Positions 36,168 to 44,913 of a stretch of 64,000 nucleotides of DNA are shown piece by piece. Origin of the DNA: Marinobacter adhaerens HP15 (GTDB lineage Bacteria; Pseudomonadota; Gammaproteobacteria; Pseudomonadales; Oleiphilaceae); assembly GCF_000166295.1 (NCBI RefSeq), contig NC_017506.1, forward strand, positions 2,976,001 to 3,040,000, given 5' to 3'. A program made the position numbers and the translations under genes. The notes below the pieces were generated by a model that saw nothing but the letters and a program-made list of their open reading frames with translations, did no database searches and had not been told where the DNA came from. Within the stretch, counting starts at the first letter, position 1. Every line of letters begins with the position of its first letter.

Positions 36168-37064
36168 TCAGGTCAGCCAGATTCGGGGAACGCTGGCAGG
36201 CTGGCCGGTGAGTCTTGGTCTGATCAGTTCCCAGGCTTGCTGGCACAGCGCCCAGGCTTCGTTTCGTTCCTGCCCCAGGTAGCGCAGCAGCACCACACCC
36301 CGGCGGCGGGTCACCGCCCAACGGTGGCTTTCCGGCAGGGTTTCCCTGAGTTCTTCAATGGCGGCGGCTTCGTCGTCCAGGCCGACAACCCAGAGGGTGG
36401 CCTGTACGGTGGCGCCGCCCTGGCCCCAGTGGCCTTTGAACCGGGCGTGATTCGGTTCCATAAGCTGGCGTTCCAGCCACAGGGGGCGGCCGTCCATCAG
36501 CAGGCGGAATTTCTGCTCCAGGTGGCCCGAGACAAACGGCAGATTGCTGGCCGGGCGGCCGAGGGCGAGGATTTCCCAGCCGATGCATCGGGCGCCGGCT
36601 TCCAGTTCGATGGTGGTGCTCTGTTCGCCCCGGGAGCCATCAAACGCCAGGGTTTCCTGGGGCAGGTATTCGAGAATGCCGCCCTGCTCCACCTTCAACC
36701 GGGTGTGCTGGGCCCAGGCCACACCGTGGCTGTCGGCCTTATAGAGCTTGGCCGCCGCTGGCGTGGTCAGCAGAGTGTGTGAGTCTTTACCTACCCGAGC
36801 CTCGATGCTGAGGGCATCGCCACTCACCAATCCGCCCGGCGGATGCAGCAGGTACACGTGGCAGCAGCCATGACGGCCTTCCGGATAGAAGGGACGTTGC
36901 ACCCGCAACGGGCCTTTATGGCGCACGTGGGTCATCCGAGTGGCGGTGTTGCTGCCATCCGGCCGGGCGTCGAAGCCCAGGGCAATGGACGCGGCCCAGT
37001 GCCGGCCGGCGTCGAAGCGGTGGCCGGAGTCGTGGGCGGGTTCGATGCGTTCAAAAACCGTCAT
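36168..37064 (-). CDS. ureD: Urease accessory protein UreD
   Basis: A 298-residue UreD/UreH, the scaffold that links urease to UreF and UreG during nickel insertion. The conserved [15 protein letters not shown] and [15 protein letters not shown] segments are present, and [20 protein letters not shown] ends it. Its start codon overlaps the urtE stop by four bases, tying uptake and hydrolysis genes into one translation-coupled unit. Confidence 0.97.
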   Translation of the reverse strand: MTVFERIEPAHDSGHRFDAGRHWAASIALGFDARPDGSNTATRMTHVRHKGPLRVQRPFYPEGRHGCCHVYLLHPPGGLVSGDALSIEARVGKDSHTLLTTPAAAKLYKADSHGVAWAQHTRLKVEQGGILEYLPQETLAFDGSRGEQSTTIELEAGARCIGWEILALGRPASNLPFVSGHLEQKFRLLMDGRPLWLERQLMEPNHARFKGHWGQGGATVQATLWVVGLDDEAAAIEELRETLPESHRWAVTRRRGVVLLRYLGQERNEAWALCQQAWELIRPRLTGQPASVPRIWLT

Positions 37065-37759
37065 ACCGTCAGGTGCTTCTTGATGAGTTCATCGGTCAGG
37101 CCGGCGATTTCGCCTTCCGCCACCCGGCGACCCCGGTCGAGAATGGCAAACCGGTCGGCGTATTTGCGGGCGAACGGTAGCTTCTGTTCCACGAGCAGAA
37201 CGGTCAGGCCGTCCTCCTCGATGAGCTTGCGAATCACCTCGCCAATCTGGGCCACGATGTTGGGCTGGATGCCCTCACCCGGTTCGTCGAGGATCAGCAG
37301 GCGCGGCTCGATCACCAGGGCGCGACCGATGGCCAGTTGCTGCTGCTGGCCGCCGGAAAGATCACCGCCGCGGCGGTGGCGCATTTCTTTCAGTACCGGA
37401 AAGAGTTCGTACACCCGCTCGGGGATTTTCTTGCTGCCGTCCTTGCGCACGGCCAGGCCGGTGCGCAGGTTTTCTTCCACGGTCAGCAGCGGGAAGATCT
37501 GCCGGCCCTGGGGCACGTAACCAATGCCCAGCCGGGAGCGGTCTTCCACTTTCTTTTTGGTGAGTTCCACGTCGCCGGCGAATTCGATGCTGCCGTTCTT
37601 GGTGGTTTCCTCGCCCATGATGCATTTCATCAGGGTGGTCTTGCCCACGCCGTTACGGCCCATCACGCAGGTGCACTGGCCCTGGGGCACATCCAGGTCC
37701 AGATCCCAGAGGGTGTGGCTTTCGCCGTAGAACTGGTTGAGCTTTTCAATCTTCAGCAT
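37061..37759 (-). CDS. urtE: Urea ABC transporter ATPase UrtE
   Basis: A 232-residue ATPase of the branched-chain-amino-acid type urea importer. Walker A GRNGVGKTTL, Q-loop QGRQIF, signature LSGGQQQQLAIGRAL and Walker B LLILDEPGEGIQPN are intact. Start ATG 37757-37759 overlaps the urtD stop. A degenerate copy of its first half lies at 30913-31140. Confidence 0.97.
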   Translation of the reverse strand: MLKIEKLNQFYGESHTLWDLDLDVPQGQCTCVMGRNGVGKTTLMKCIMGEETTKNGSIEFAGDVELTKKKVEDRSRLGIGYVPQGRQIFPLLTVEENLRTGLAVRKDGSKKIPERVYELFPVLKEMRHRRGGDLSGGQQQQLAIGRALVIEPRLLILDEPGEGIQPNIVAQIGEVIRKLIEEDGLTVLLVEQKLPFARKYADRFAILDRGRRVAEGEIAGLTDELIKKHLTV

Positions 37760-38583
37760 TACGCCTCCTCCCCGAGATACACCTTGATCACTTCCGGATC
37801 GTTGGAGACCTGGTCCATGGAGCCTTCGGCCAGCACGCTGCCCTGGTGCAGCACGGTCACCTTGCGGGCGATGGAGCGCACGAAGCCCATGTCGTGCTCC
37901 ACCACAACTACGGACTGCTTCCCTGCAAGGCTGGTGAGCAGTTCGGCGGTGCGTTCCATTTCCTGTTCGGTCATGCCCGCTACCGGTTCGTCCACCAGAA
38001 GCAGCCGGGGTTTCTGCATCAGCAACATGCCGATTTCCAGCCACTGTTTCTGGCCGTGGGAGAGGATGCAGGCGAGGCGGTCGCGCAGGGATTCCAGGCC
38101 GATCATTTCCAGCACTTCGTCGATGCGGTCGCGGTATTCGGCTTTCATGATGGCGGTGAGCGTGGGGAACACCCGCTTGTCCGTCGCCATGGCCAGCTCC
38201 AGGTTTTCGAACACGGTGAGTGCTTCGAACACCGTGGGTTTCTGGAACTTGCGGCCGATGCCCAGGCTGGCGATGTCCGGCTCGTTCATGGTGAGCAGGT
38301 TGTGGCGGCTGCCAAACCACACCGAGCCGGTATCCGGCCGGGTTTTACCGGTGATGATGTCCATCATGGTGGTTTTACCCGCGCCGTTGGGGCCGATGAT
38401 GCAGCGCAGCTCGCCATCGTCGATGGTGAGGTTGAGGTTGTTGATGGCCTTGAAGCCGTCAAAGCTTACGTTCACGTCTTCCAGGTACAGGATTGGCCCG
38501 TGGCGCACGTCCACCGGGGACTGCACCTGGGTCAGAAACTCGAACACATGCTCGCGGTCGGTCAGCTCCTGAAAAAAGCTCAT
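37759..38583 (-). CDS. urtD: Urea ABC transporter ATPase UrtD
   Basis: A 274-residue ATPase. Walker A GPNGAGKTT, a signature-like LSHGQKQWLEIGMLL (LSHGQ instead of LSGGQ, as is usual in UrtD) and Walker B LLLVDEPVAGMT. An extra N-terminal 25 residues precede the ABC domain. Stop and start codons overlap with urtE and urtC by one and four bases. Confidence 0.96.
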   Translation of the reverse strand: MSFFQELTDREHVFEFLTQVQSPVDVRHGPILYLEDVNVSFDGFKAINNLNLTIDDGELRCIIGPNGAGKTTMMDIITGKTRPDTGSVWFGSRHNLLTMNEPDIASLGIGRKFQKPTVFEALTVFENLELAMATDKRVFPTLTAIMKAEYRDRIDEVLEMIGLESLRDRLACILSHGQKQWLEIGMLLMQKPRLLLVDEPVAGMTEQEMERTAELLTSLAGKQSVVVVEHDMGFVRSIARKVTVLHQGSVLAEGSMDQVSNDPEVIKVYLGEEA

Positions 38584-39704
38584 ACAGTCGCCTCCTGCGC
38601 GGTGGGGGTATCGTCATCTTCCCTGGCTTTGCGGCGCTTCTGCAGTAGCCCGGCAATGCCCTTGGGCAGGAACACGGTCACCAGCACGAACAGGCCACCG
38701 AGGGCGAACAGCCAGGCGTCCGGCATGATGCCGGTGAACACGGTTTTGGCGTAGTTCACCAGAATGGCCCCGATCACCGCACCGTAGAGGGTCGCCCGGC
38801 CACCCAGGGCCACCCACACCACGATCTCGATAGAGAACAGCGGCGAGAATTCGCTGGGGTTGATAATGCCCACCTGGGGCACATACAGCGCCCCCGCCAC
38901 ACCCGCCAGCATGGCGGAGACCACGAACACGAACAGCTGCACCCGCTCCACCCGGTAACCCAGGAAGCGGGTACGGGCCTCGGCATCCCGGCAGGCGACA
39001 CTCACCCGGCCCAGCTTGCTGATCACAATGCCCCGGCAAATCACGTAGCCAATGGCCAGGGCGATACCGGTGGCGATGAACAGCCCGAGGCGGGTGGCGT
39101 CGGTGCGCAGGTTAAAGCCAAGGATGTCTTTGAAGTCGGTGAGGCCGTTGTTGCCACCAAAGCCCATCTCGTTTCGGAAGAAGGCCAGCATCAGCGCGAA
39201 GGTGAGCGCCTGGGTGATGATGGAGAGGTACACCCCGGTCACCCGTGAGCGGAAGGCCAGGAAGCCGAACACCAGCGCCAGAAGGCCCGGGGCCAGAAGC
39301 ACCATGATGAAGGCAAACCAGGCCATGTCGAACCCGTGCCAGAACCAGGGCAGCTCCTGCCAGTTCAGGAACACCATGAAGTCCGGCAGGATCGGGTCGC
39401 CATACACGCCGCGATCACCAATCTGGCGCATCAGATACATGCCCATGGCATAGCCGCCGAGGGCAAAGAAGGCGCCGTGGCCCAGGCTGAGGATACCGAG
39501 GTAACCCCACACCAGGTCCACCGCCACCGCCAGCAGGGCGTAGCAGAGGTATTTGCCCAGCAGCGTGACGGTAAAGGCGCTCACATGCAGGGCGCTGTCC
39601 TGGGGCATGAACAAGTGAAGGAAGGTCACCAGCACCACGGCCGAAAACAGCACGCCGAGAAAGATCTGGGTTGAACGTTCCTGTAAGGGTCTTGTTAACC
39701 ACAT
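38580..39704 (-). CDS. urtC: Urea ABC transporter permease UrtC
   Basis: A 374-residue LivM-type permease with about ten membrane helices. VDLVWGYLGILSLGHGAFFALGGY, given here only as landmark of the LivM core around residue 60, and the helical EAxxxx loop region with RDAEARTRFLGYRVERV for ATPase contact are present. The cytoplasmic C-terminus is basic (LLQKRRKAREDD). Four-base overlap with urtD. Confidence 0.96.
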   Translation of the reverse strand: MWLTRPLQERSTQIFLGVLFSAVVLVTFLHLFMPQDSALHVSAFTVTLLGKYLCYALLAVAVDLVWGYLGILSLGHGAFFALGGYAMGMYLMRQIGDRGVYGDPILPDFMVFLNWQELPWFWHGFDMAWFAFIMVLLAPGLLALVFGFLAFRSRVTGVYLSIITQALTFALMLAFFRNEMGFGGNNGLTDFKDILGFNLRTDATRLGLFIATGIALAIGYVICRGIVISKLGRVSVACRDAEARTRFLGYRVERVQLFVFVVSAMLAGVAGALYVPQVGIINPSEFSPLFSIEIVVWVALGGRATLYGAVIGAILVNYAKTVFTGIMPDAWLFALGGLFVLVTVFLPKGIAGLLQKRRKAREDDDTPTAQEATV

Positions 39705-39707
39705 AAC

Positions 39708-41306
39708 TTAACCCTCCGCTGCCCGGCCTTTCTGGGGGAAGAGCCCCTTCGGCCGTTTCTGGATGAACAGGATGATGAACACCAGCACGATGATCTTGGC
39801 GAGTACGGCACCGGCCCAGGGTTCGAGCAGCTGGTTGATGGTGCCCAGGGAGAGCCCGGCAATGAGCGTGCCCCAGAGGTTACCGACGCCGCCGAACACC
39901 ACCACCATGAAGGAATCGATGATGTAGTTCTGGCCCAGGTTCGGGCCCACGTTGGTGAGCTGGGACAGCGCCACACCGGCCAGCCCGGCCACGCCGGAGC
40001 CCAGGGCAAAGGTCATGATGTCTACCCGGGTGGCGCGGATGCCCATGGAGCGTGCCATGGCGCGGTTCTGGGTAACGGCGCGCACTTCCAGGCCCAGGCG
40101 GGTCTTGCGCATGATCAGCATCAGCCCGGCGAAGACAATCAATGCAAAGGCCAGCACGTAGAGGCGGTTCAGGGTCAGCGATAGCGCGTCGTTGATCACG
40201 AGGGAGCCGCTCATCCAGTCCGGCGTTACCACGGTACGGTTCTGAGGAGAGATCACGGTGCGCACCAGCTGCTGCAGGATCAGGCTGATACCAAAGGTGG
40301 CCAACAGGGTTTCCAGCGGCCGGCCTTTGAGGTACTGGATCACGCTGCGTTCAATGATGATGCCGGCGGTGGCCGCCACCAGGAAGCCGGCGGGAATCGA
40401 CAGGATCAGCGCCAGGCCAGGTTGGCCAGGGAAGAGTTGCTGCATGCCCCAGGTGGTATAGGCACCGAGCATGATCAGTTCGCCGTGGGCCATGTTGATC
40501 ACGCCCATCACGCCGAAGGTGATGGCCAGGCCGATGGCGGCAAGCACCAGAACCGAACCGAGGGAGAGGCCGAAATACAGGGTCTCGGCGGCGCGGTTCA
40601 GTTGGAGTTTCTGTTCAATGCTTTCGAGGGCCTTGGCGGCACGTTGAGCCAGCGCCTCGTTGTCACCGCGAACGGCTTCGTTCAAAGCGGCGCGGGCCCG
40701 GGGATGCAGGCTGCCGGCGAGCACGTCCACGGCCTCCAGGTTGCCCTCGCCCACCCGGTAGATGGCCAGGGCTTCTTCAATGCGGTTGCGTACGGCCGCA
40801 TCTTCTTCTTTCGCCAGCTGAGCCTCGAGCGGCTCGACCAGGGAAGCATCCACTTTGCCCATCATGTCCTGCGCGGAGGCTTCTCGCACATCCGGGTCTT
40901 TGGCATTCAGGTCCAGCATGGCCAGTATGCCTTCAAGCTGGCCCCGTATGCGGTTATTGATGGCAACTCTGTCCAGCTCACGGCGGGACATTTCACCCAT
41001 ATTCTCTCCGGTCAGCGGATCGGCAATTTCCCAGTCCCTGCCCCGGTTGTTCAGTACCAGTACAACCTGCCCGGTGTCTTTCACCCGGCTCAGGCGGTTA
41101 TTTCCGTAGGCTTCGAGCCAGCCCCTGGCTCTTTCATCACCACTGCTGACGATGGCGTTCACCGCCTCTTCCACTTTACTGGCCGGCGCCTCTGCGAGAT
41201 TGATCAGCAGAGCCTTGCCAGGATCCTCTTCCTGCGCCGTTGCAGGTAGCGATAGCAGGGATAACAGGGCGATAAGCAGCAATGTGAGCGATCGGCAGAT
41301 GCTCAT
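39708..41306 (-). CDS. urtB: Urea ABC transporter permease UrtB
   Basis: A 532-residue LivH-type permease. As in other UrtB proteins, a signal sequence and about 200 residues of periplasmic, HEAT-like helices (with LINLAEAPASKVEEAVNAI) precede the membrane domain, which begins near residue 240. GVINMAHGELIMLGAY and the loop MARSMGIRATRVD are LivH landmarks. It lies three bases upstream of urtC and 95 bases after urtA. Confidence 0.96.
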   Translation of the reverse strand: MSICRSLTLLLIALLSLLSLPATAQEEDPGKALLINLAEAPASKVEEAVNAIVSSGDERARGWLEAYGNNRLSRVKDTGQVVLVLNNRGRDWEIADPLTGENMGEMSRRELDRVAINNRIRGQLEGILAMLDLNAKDPDVREASAQDMMGKVDASLVEPLEAQLAKEEDAAVRNRIEEALAIYRVGEGNLEAVDVLAGSLHPRARAALNEAVRGDNEALAQRAAKALESIEQKLQLNRAAETLYFGLSLGSVLVLAAIGLAITFGVMGVINMAHGELIMLGAYTTWGMQQLFPGQPGLALILSIPAGFLVAATAGIIIERSVIQYLKGRPLETLLATFGISLILQQLVRTVISPQNRTVVTPDWMSGSLVINDALSLTLNRLYVLAFALIVFAGLMLIMRKTRLGLEVRAVTQNRAMARSMGIRATRVDIMTFALGSGVAGLAGVALSQLTNVGPNLGQNYIIDSFMVVVFGGVGNLWGTLIAGLSLGTINQLLEPWAGAVLAKIIVLVFIILFIQKRPKGLFPQKGRAAEG

Positions 41307-41343
41307 GAGAGTGTCCTGTCTGTTTCAAGCGTGTTGCGGGGCA

Positions 41344-41377
41344 ACAACCGGAGGCAGCGCCTGCCACCCCCGGTTGT
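41344..41377 (-). promoter_or_regulatory. Strong hairpin between urtA and urtB
   Basis: The arms ACAACCGG and CCGGTTGT pair perfectly, and the interior folds further as GGCAG-GCG-CTGCC. No T-run follows on the minus strand, so it is more likely an mRNA stabiliser or partial attenuator keeping the binding-protein message more abundant than the permease message. Confidence 0.6.
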
Positions 41378-41401
41378 CCATGGTGCTATGCCAACGGAGC
41401 C

Positions 41402-42691
41402 TTACTCGGCTTCGGCGGCCATTTCACCCGCAGAGGCGCCACAGGTGCCGGTTGCGGTGTTGAACGTTCCGCAGAACAACGGCTTGCGCCAATCTGCAAT
41501 CATGTCCCGCGAACCAGGCAGGTAGTCAGACCAGGCATCGCCCGCGACCAGACCAGAGGTTTCCCAAACCACAGAGAACTGACCGTTGTCCTGGATCTCG
41601 CCGATCAGCACCGGCTTGGTGATGTGGTGGTTGGGCATCATGGCGGCGTAGCCACCGGTGAGGTTGGGTACAGTCACACCGATGATGGCGTCTTTTACCG
41701 CGTCAACATCTGTGGTGCCGGCCTTCTTGACCGCTTCCACGTACATGTTGAAGCCGATGTAATGCGCTTCCATCGGGTCGTTGGTGACCGCTTCATCATT
41801 GCCGGTGTGCTCGATCCACTGGTCGATGAAGTCGTAGTTGGCGTCGTTGTCCACGCTCATGAAGTAGTTCCAGGCGGCCAGGTGGCCAACCAGCGGGCCG
41901 GTGTCAATGCCGGAAAGTTCCTGCTCGCCCACGGAGAAGGCAACGACCGGGATGTCGGAGGCCGCAATACCCTGGTTGCCCAGCTCACGGTAGAAGGGCA
42001 CGTTGGCGTCACCGTTGATGGTGGAGACTACTGCGGTCTTCTTGCCGGCAGAGCCGAAGCGCTTGATGTCGGAGACGATGTTCTGCCAGTCGGAATGACC
42101 GAAAGGCGTGTAGTTGATCATGATGTCTTCCTTGGCCACACCCATGTCCATCAGGTAGGTCTCAAGGATCTTGTTGGTGGTGCGCGGGTAGACGTAGTCA
42201 GTACCTGCCAGAACCCAGCGCTCTACACCGATTTCGTTCATCAGGTAGTTAACCGCAGGAATCGCCTGCTGGTTGGGCGCAGCGCCGGTGTAGAAGACGT
42301 TTTCGGAGGATTCCTCACCCTCGTACTGAACCGGGTAAAACAGAAGGCCGTTCAGCTCTTCCACCACCGGCAGTACGGACTTACGGGAAACCGAGGTCCA
42401 GTTACCGAAGATCACGTCGACCTTTTCCTGGGCCAAAAGCTCGCGGGCTTTTTCAGCAAACAGCGGCCAGTTGGAGGCCGGGTCTACAACAACCGCTTCC
42501 ATTTGACGACCAAGCACACCGCCCTTGGCGTTCTGTTGTTCGATCAGCATTTCAACGGTGTCTTTCAGAACGGTTTCACTGATGGCCATGGTGCCGGACA
42601 GCGAATGCAGGATGCCCACCTTGATGGGATCTTCCGCTGCAACGGAGTTAAAAGAGATGGAGAGAGCGAGCGCAGAGAGTCCGAGTTTCAC
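41402..42691 (-). CDS. urtA: Urea ABC transporter binding protein UrtA
   Basis: A 429-residue periplasmic receptor of the FmdD/UrtA type. After a signal sequence ending SVAA come VGILHSLSGTMAISE, a lobe with GNWTSVSRKSVLPV and the segment NYLMNEIGVERWVLAGTDYVYPRT of which only parts are given. The open frame starts with GTG at 42691, with no ribosome site. An ATG at 42708 with site AAGGA opens in another frame and stops after six codons; one more A in an A-run would join it as MNLKKHVKLG. The true start is therefore uncertain. Confidence 0.95.
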   Translation of the reverse strand: MKLGLSALALSISFNSVAAEDPIKVGILHSLSGTMAISETVLKDTVEMLIEQQNAKGGVLGRQMEAVVVDPASNWPLFAEKARELLAQEKVDVIFGNWTSVSRKSVLPVVEELNGLLFYPVQYEGEESSENVFYTGAAPNQQAIPAVNYLMNEIGVERWVLAGTDYVYPRTTNKILETYLMDMGVAKEDIMINYTPFGHSDWQNIVSDIKRFGSAGKKTAVVSTINGDANVPFYRELGNQGIAASDIPVVAFSVGEQELSGIDTGPLVGHLAAWNYFMSVDNDANYDFIDQWIEHTGNDEAVTNDPMEAHYIGFNMYVEAVKKAGTTDVDAVKDAIIGVTVPNLTGGYAAMMPNHHITKPVLIGEIQDNGQFSVVWETSGLVAGDAWSDYLPGSRDMIADWRKPLFCGTFNTATGTCGASAGEMAAEAE

Positions 42692-42766
42692 GTGTTTTTG
42701 AGGTTCATTTCAGGCGTCCTTTTCTTAGTTGGGTATGCAGTTCGTCTTCAAACGCAGCAGGGCCTC

Positions 42767-42782
42767 TGCATCTGCTGTTCCA
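42767..42782 (-). promoter_or_regulatory. Putative sigma-54 promoter of the urt-ure operon
   Basis: On the minus strand TGGAACAGCAGATGCA matches the -24/-12 pattern (TGG at -24, TGC at -12, ten bases between GG and GC) with one change in each element. It lies about 60 bases before the urtA start. Sigma-54 with NtrC is a common route of nitrogen control for urea uptake. Confidence 0.5.
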
Positions 42783-42818
42783 TAACCCTTATATCTCCAT
42801 TAAAAACAGGACCTTATC

Positions 42819-42829
42819 TAGTATACAAG
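42819..42829. promoter_or_regulatory. GTATAC operator-like site, urtA side
   Basis: TAGTATACAAG shares GTATACAAG with the site at 43016-43026. Both have the AT-rich central dyad of FadR/VanR-type GntR operators. It lies about 40 bases upstream of the putative urtA sigma-54 promoter. Confidence 0.45.
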
Positions 42830-42834
42830 GCGAA

Positions 42835-42868
42835 CCAGAGGCATCCGTGCTCCTGAATATGCCTCTGG
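42835..42868. promoter_or_regulatory. Perfect 10-bp inverted repeat in the urtA-atzF gap
   Basis: CCAGAGGCAT at 42835-42844 and ATGCCTCTGG at 42859-42868, 14 bases apart. It could be a binding site for an activator or a small RNA hairpin. A second dyad (GGTGCGGCCGCACC, 42893-42906) lies nearby. Confidence 0.45.
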
Positions 42869-42892
42869 AGTGCAGCATTCCTGAGCGTTTTT

Positions 42893-42906
42893 GGTGCGGC
42901 CGCACC
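42893..42906. promoter_or_regulatory. Perfect 14-bp palindrome in the urtA-atzF gap
   Basis: GGTGCGGCCGCACC is fully self-complementary. It is not the NtrC arrangement, whose arms run GCACC then GGTGC. It is roughly 90 bases upstream of the atzF sigma-54 element. Confidence 0.35.
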
Positions 42907-42992
42907 TGATACGGGCAGACCTGAACCGCCTTGTGCCTCAAAAATACTCATAACCTTATGTTTTCTGGTCACTATCAAGAAAAATTGGCAAA

Positions 42993-43007
42993 TGGCACAA
43001 GCATTGC
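42993..43007 (+). promoter_or_regulatory. Sigma-54 promoter of atzF
   Basis: TGGCACAAGCATTGC is an exact match to the core consensus TGGCAC-N5-TTGC, with GG and GC ten bases apart. It lies 45 bases before the atzF ATG. Transcription should begin near 43019, which places the GTATAC site on the start point. Confidence 0.75.
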
Positions 43008-43015
43008 CATTCCAC

Positions 43016-43026
43016 ATGTATACAAG
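43016..43026. promoter_or_regulatory. GTATAC operator-like site, atzF side
   Basis: ATGTATACAAG repeats the GTATACAAG of 42819-42829. It covers the expected start point of the sigma-54 promoter, so a protein bound here would repress atzF. The GntR gene directly after atzF is the obvious candidate. Confidence 0.5.
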
Positions 43027-43051
43027 TTGATTACGCACATGAGGATGACCA

Positions 43052-44875
43052 ATGCCTTCAATGCTCGGATGGACCATCAGGGACTGGCAGCAAGCCTATA
43101 AAGAGGGCGCTACGCCCGAGTCATTGCTGGGTGAGTTACTGACCGGCCTGGACACAACAGACGTTGCCTGGATTTCGCTTCTGGACCAGAAAGGCCTGGA
43201 TGAGGCCCTTGCCGGGCTGAAACAGAAACTCCAGGACGCCGGCGGAGAGATCGACAAGCTGCCGCTCTACGGCATTCCCTTTGCCGCGAAAGACAATATT
43301 GATGCGGTAGGGTTTGAAACAACGGCGGCCTGCCCGGCCTTTGCCTATACCCCGGAAGAAGACGCCACCACCGTGGCCAGGCTCAAGGCCGCCGGCGCCA
43401 TCGTCATCGGCAAAACCAACCTGGACCAGTTCGCAACCGGCCTGGTGGGCACCCGCTCCCCCTATGGCGCCGTGCCCAACAGCTTCAAACCGGACGTGGT
43501 GAGCGGCGGCTCCAGCTCCGGCTCGGCTTCCGTGGTTGCAAGAGGCCTGGCGCCTTTTGCCCTGGGTACCGACACCGCCGGTTCCGGCCGGGTGCCTGCC
43601 GGGCTGAATAATCTGGTGGGGCTGAAACCGACCAAAGGGCTCTTCAGCATTCGCGGCGTGGTGCCGGCCTGTCGTTCACTGGATTGCGTGTCCATTTTTG
43701 CGCTGACCGTGAATGACGCCGGCCTGGTCTCGGATACCATGGCGGGCTTCGATGCCGATGATGCGTTTTCCCGCAAGCCTCCCTATGCGCTGCCTCTGGA
43801 TGGGCCCGCCCTTCGCCGGCCCGGCCCCATCCAACGACTGGCGATTCCCGACCACCCGCAATGGTTTGGTGATCAGCAGGCGGAAGCGGCCTGGAATACC
43901 GCCATCAGCCAGTGGCGACAACAGAATGTAGAACTGGTGCCGCTGGATTTCAGCCCCATGCTGGAACTGGCTGCACTGCTCTACGAAGGGCCCTGGGTGG
44001 CTGAACGCCACGCGGCGGTGGAATCGTTCATGACCAGCCACGGCGATGATATGAATCCGGTGGTCAAAGGCATTATCAGCAAGGCCGGGAATTTCAGCGC
44101 CACGGATACCTTCAAGGCCCAGTACCGCAAGGAAGAGCTGCAGCGCCAGATCGATGAACTGTTAGCCGATGTGGATGCCCTGCTGGTGCCCACGGCTCCG
44201 ACGGCTCCCACCATCGAAGCGGTAAACGCGGACCCGGTTGCACTGAACAGCCAACTCGGCACCTACACCAATTTCGTGAACCTGGCCGACATGAGTGCGC
44301 TCGCGATTCCTGCCGGTTTCCGGGACGACGGCCTGCCCTTTGGCGTTACCCTGATCAGTGGCGCCTGGAAAGACACCGAGCTGCAACGTCTCGCGTGCCA
44401 GTGGCTGAATGCCCACCCGACCCCTCTGGGCGCTACAGGCAACGACCGCCCCGAAGAAGCCCCCGGGGCCGCCATTTCGACACCCACCATCAAGGTGGCC
44501 GTTGTTGGTGCCCACCTCAGTGGCATGCCCCTGAACACCCAGCTCAGTGAGCGCTGCGCGGTTCTGCTTGAGCAAACCACAACGTCTGCCAACTACCGGC
44601 TGTTCGCCCTGCCAAACACCACACCGCCGAAGCCCGGGCTGAAACGGGCGGCCCCTGGCGAAGGCAGGGAAATCATTGTGGAAGTCTGGGAAATGCCCGC
44701 CTCGGCCTTTGGCTCCTTCGTGGACCTGATTCCTGCGCCGCTGGGCATTGGCAACGTCGAGCTGGCGGATGGCCGGTGGGTAAACGGTTTTGTTTGCGAG
44801 GGCTACGGCTTCGAGGGTGCAGAAGACGTAACAGAGTTCGGTGGCTGGCGCGCCTATATCGCCTCCAGAGCCTGA
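43052..44875 (+). CDS. atzF: Allophanate hydrolase
   Basis: A 607-residue amidase-signature enzyme. The catalytic Lys lies in PFAAKDNID, and the cis-Ser and nucleophile Ser in GGSSSGSA and DTAGSGRVPAG. The C-terminal 150 residues (from KVAVVGAHLSGMPLN) form the separate domain that distinguishes full-length allophanate hydrolase. It converts allophanate to ammonia and carbon dioxide. Usually paired with urea carboxylase; none is seen here, whereas urease and the urea importer lie opposite. It starts at 43052, after ribosome site GAGGATG. Confidence 0.95.
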   Translation: MPSMLGWTIRDWQQAYKEGATPESLLGELLTGLDTTDVAWISLLDQKGLDEALAGLKQKLQDAGGEIDKLPLYGIPFAAKDNIDAVGFETTAACPAFAYTPEEDATTVARLKAAGAIVIGKTNLDQFATGLVGTRSPYGAVPNSFKPDVVSGGSSSGSASVVARGLAPFALGTDTAGSGRVPAGLNNLVGLKPTKGLFSIRGVVPACRSLDCVSIFALTVNDAGLVSDTMAGFDADDAFSRKPPYALPLDGPALRRPGPIQRLAIPDHPQWFGDQQAEAAWNTAISQWRQQNVELVPLDFSPMLELAALLYEGPWVAERHAAVESFMTSHGDDMNPVVKGIISKAGNFSATDTFKAQYRKEELQRQIDELLADVDALLVPTAPTAPTIEAVNADPVALNSQLGTYTNFVNLADMSALAIPAGFRDDGLPFGVTLISGAWKDTELQRLACQWLNAHPTPLGATGNDRPEEAPGAAISTPTIKVAVVGAHLSGMPLNTQLSERCAVLLEQTTTSANYRLFALPNTTPPKPGLKRAAPGEGREIIVEVWEMPASAFGSFVDLIPAPLGIGNVELADGRWVNGFVCEGYGFEGAEDVTEFGGWRAYIASRA

Positions 44876-44913
44876 CCATACCGGGGCAATCTGGCGCTCC
44901 ACGAGGGGAAACG

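Noticed and set aside
37337..38572. 411-codon open frame opposite urtD and urtE
   Set aside because: Antisense to two intact ATPase genes with all ABC motifs; composition-driven.
41624..42856. 410-codon open frame on the plus strand opposite urtA
   Set aside because: It is the antisense shadow of the GC-rich urtA gene; it has no ribosome site and no domain-like sequence.
42893..42906. Palindrome as an NtrC site
   Set aside because: NtrC sites run GCACC-N5-GGTGC; this one has the arms swapped with no suitable spacer.
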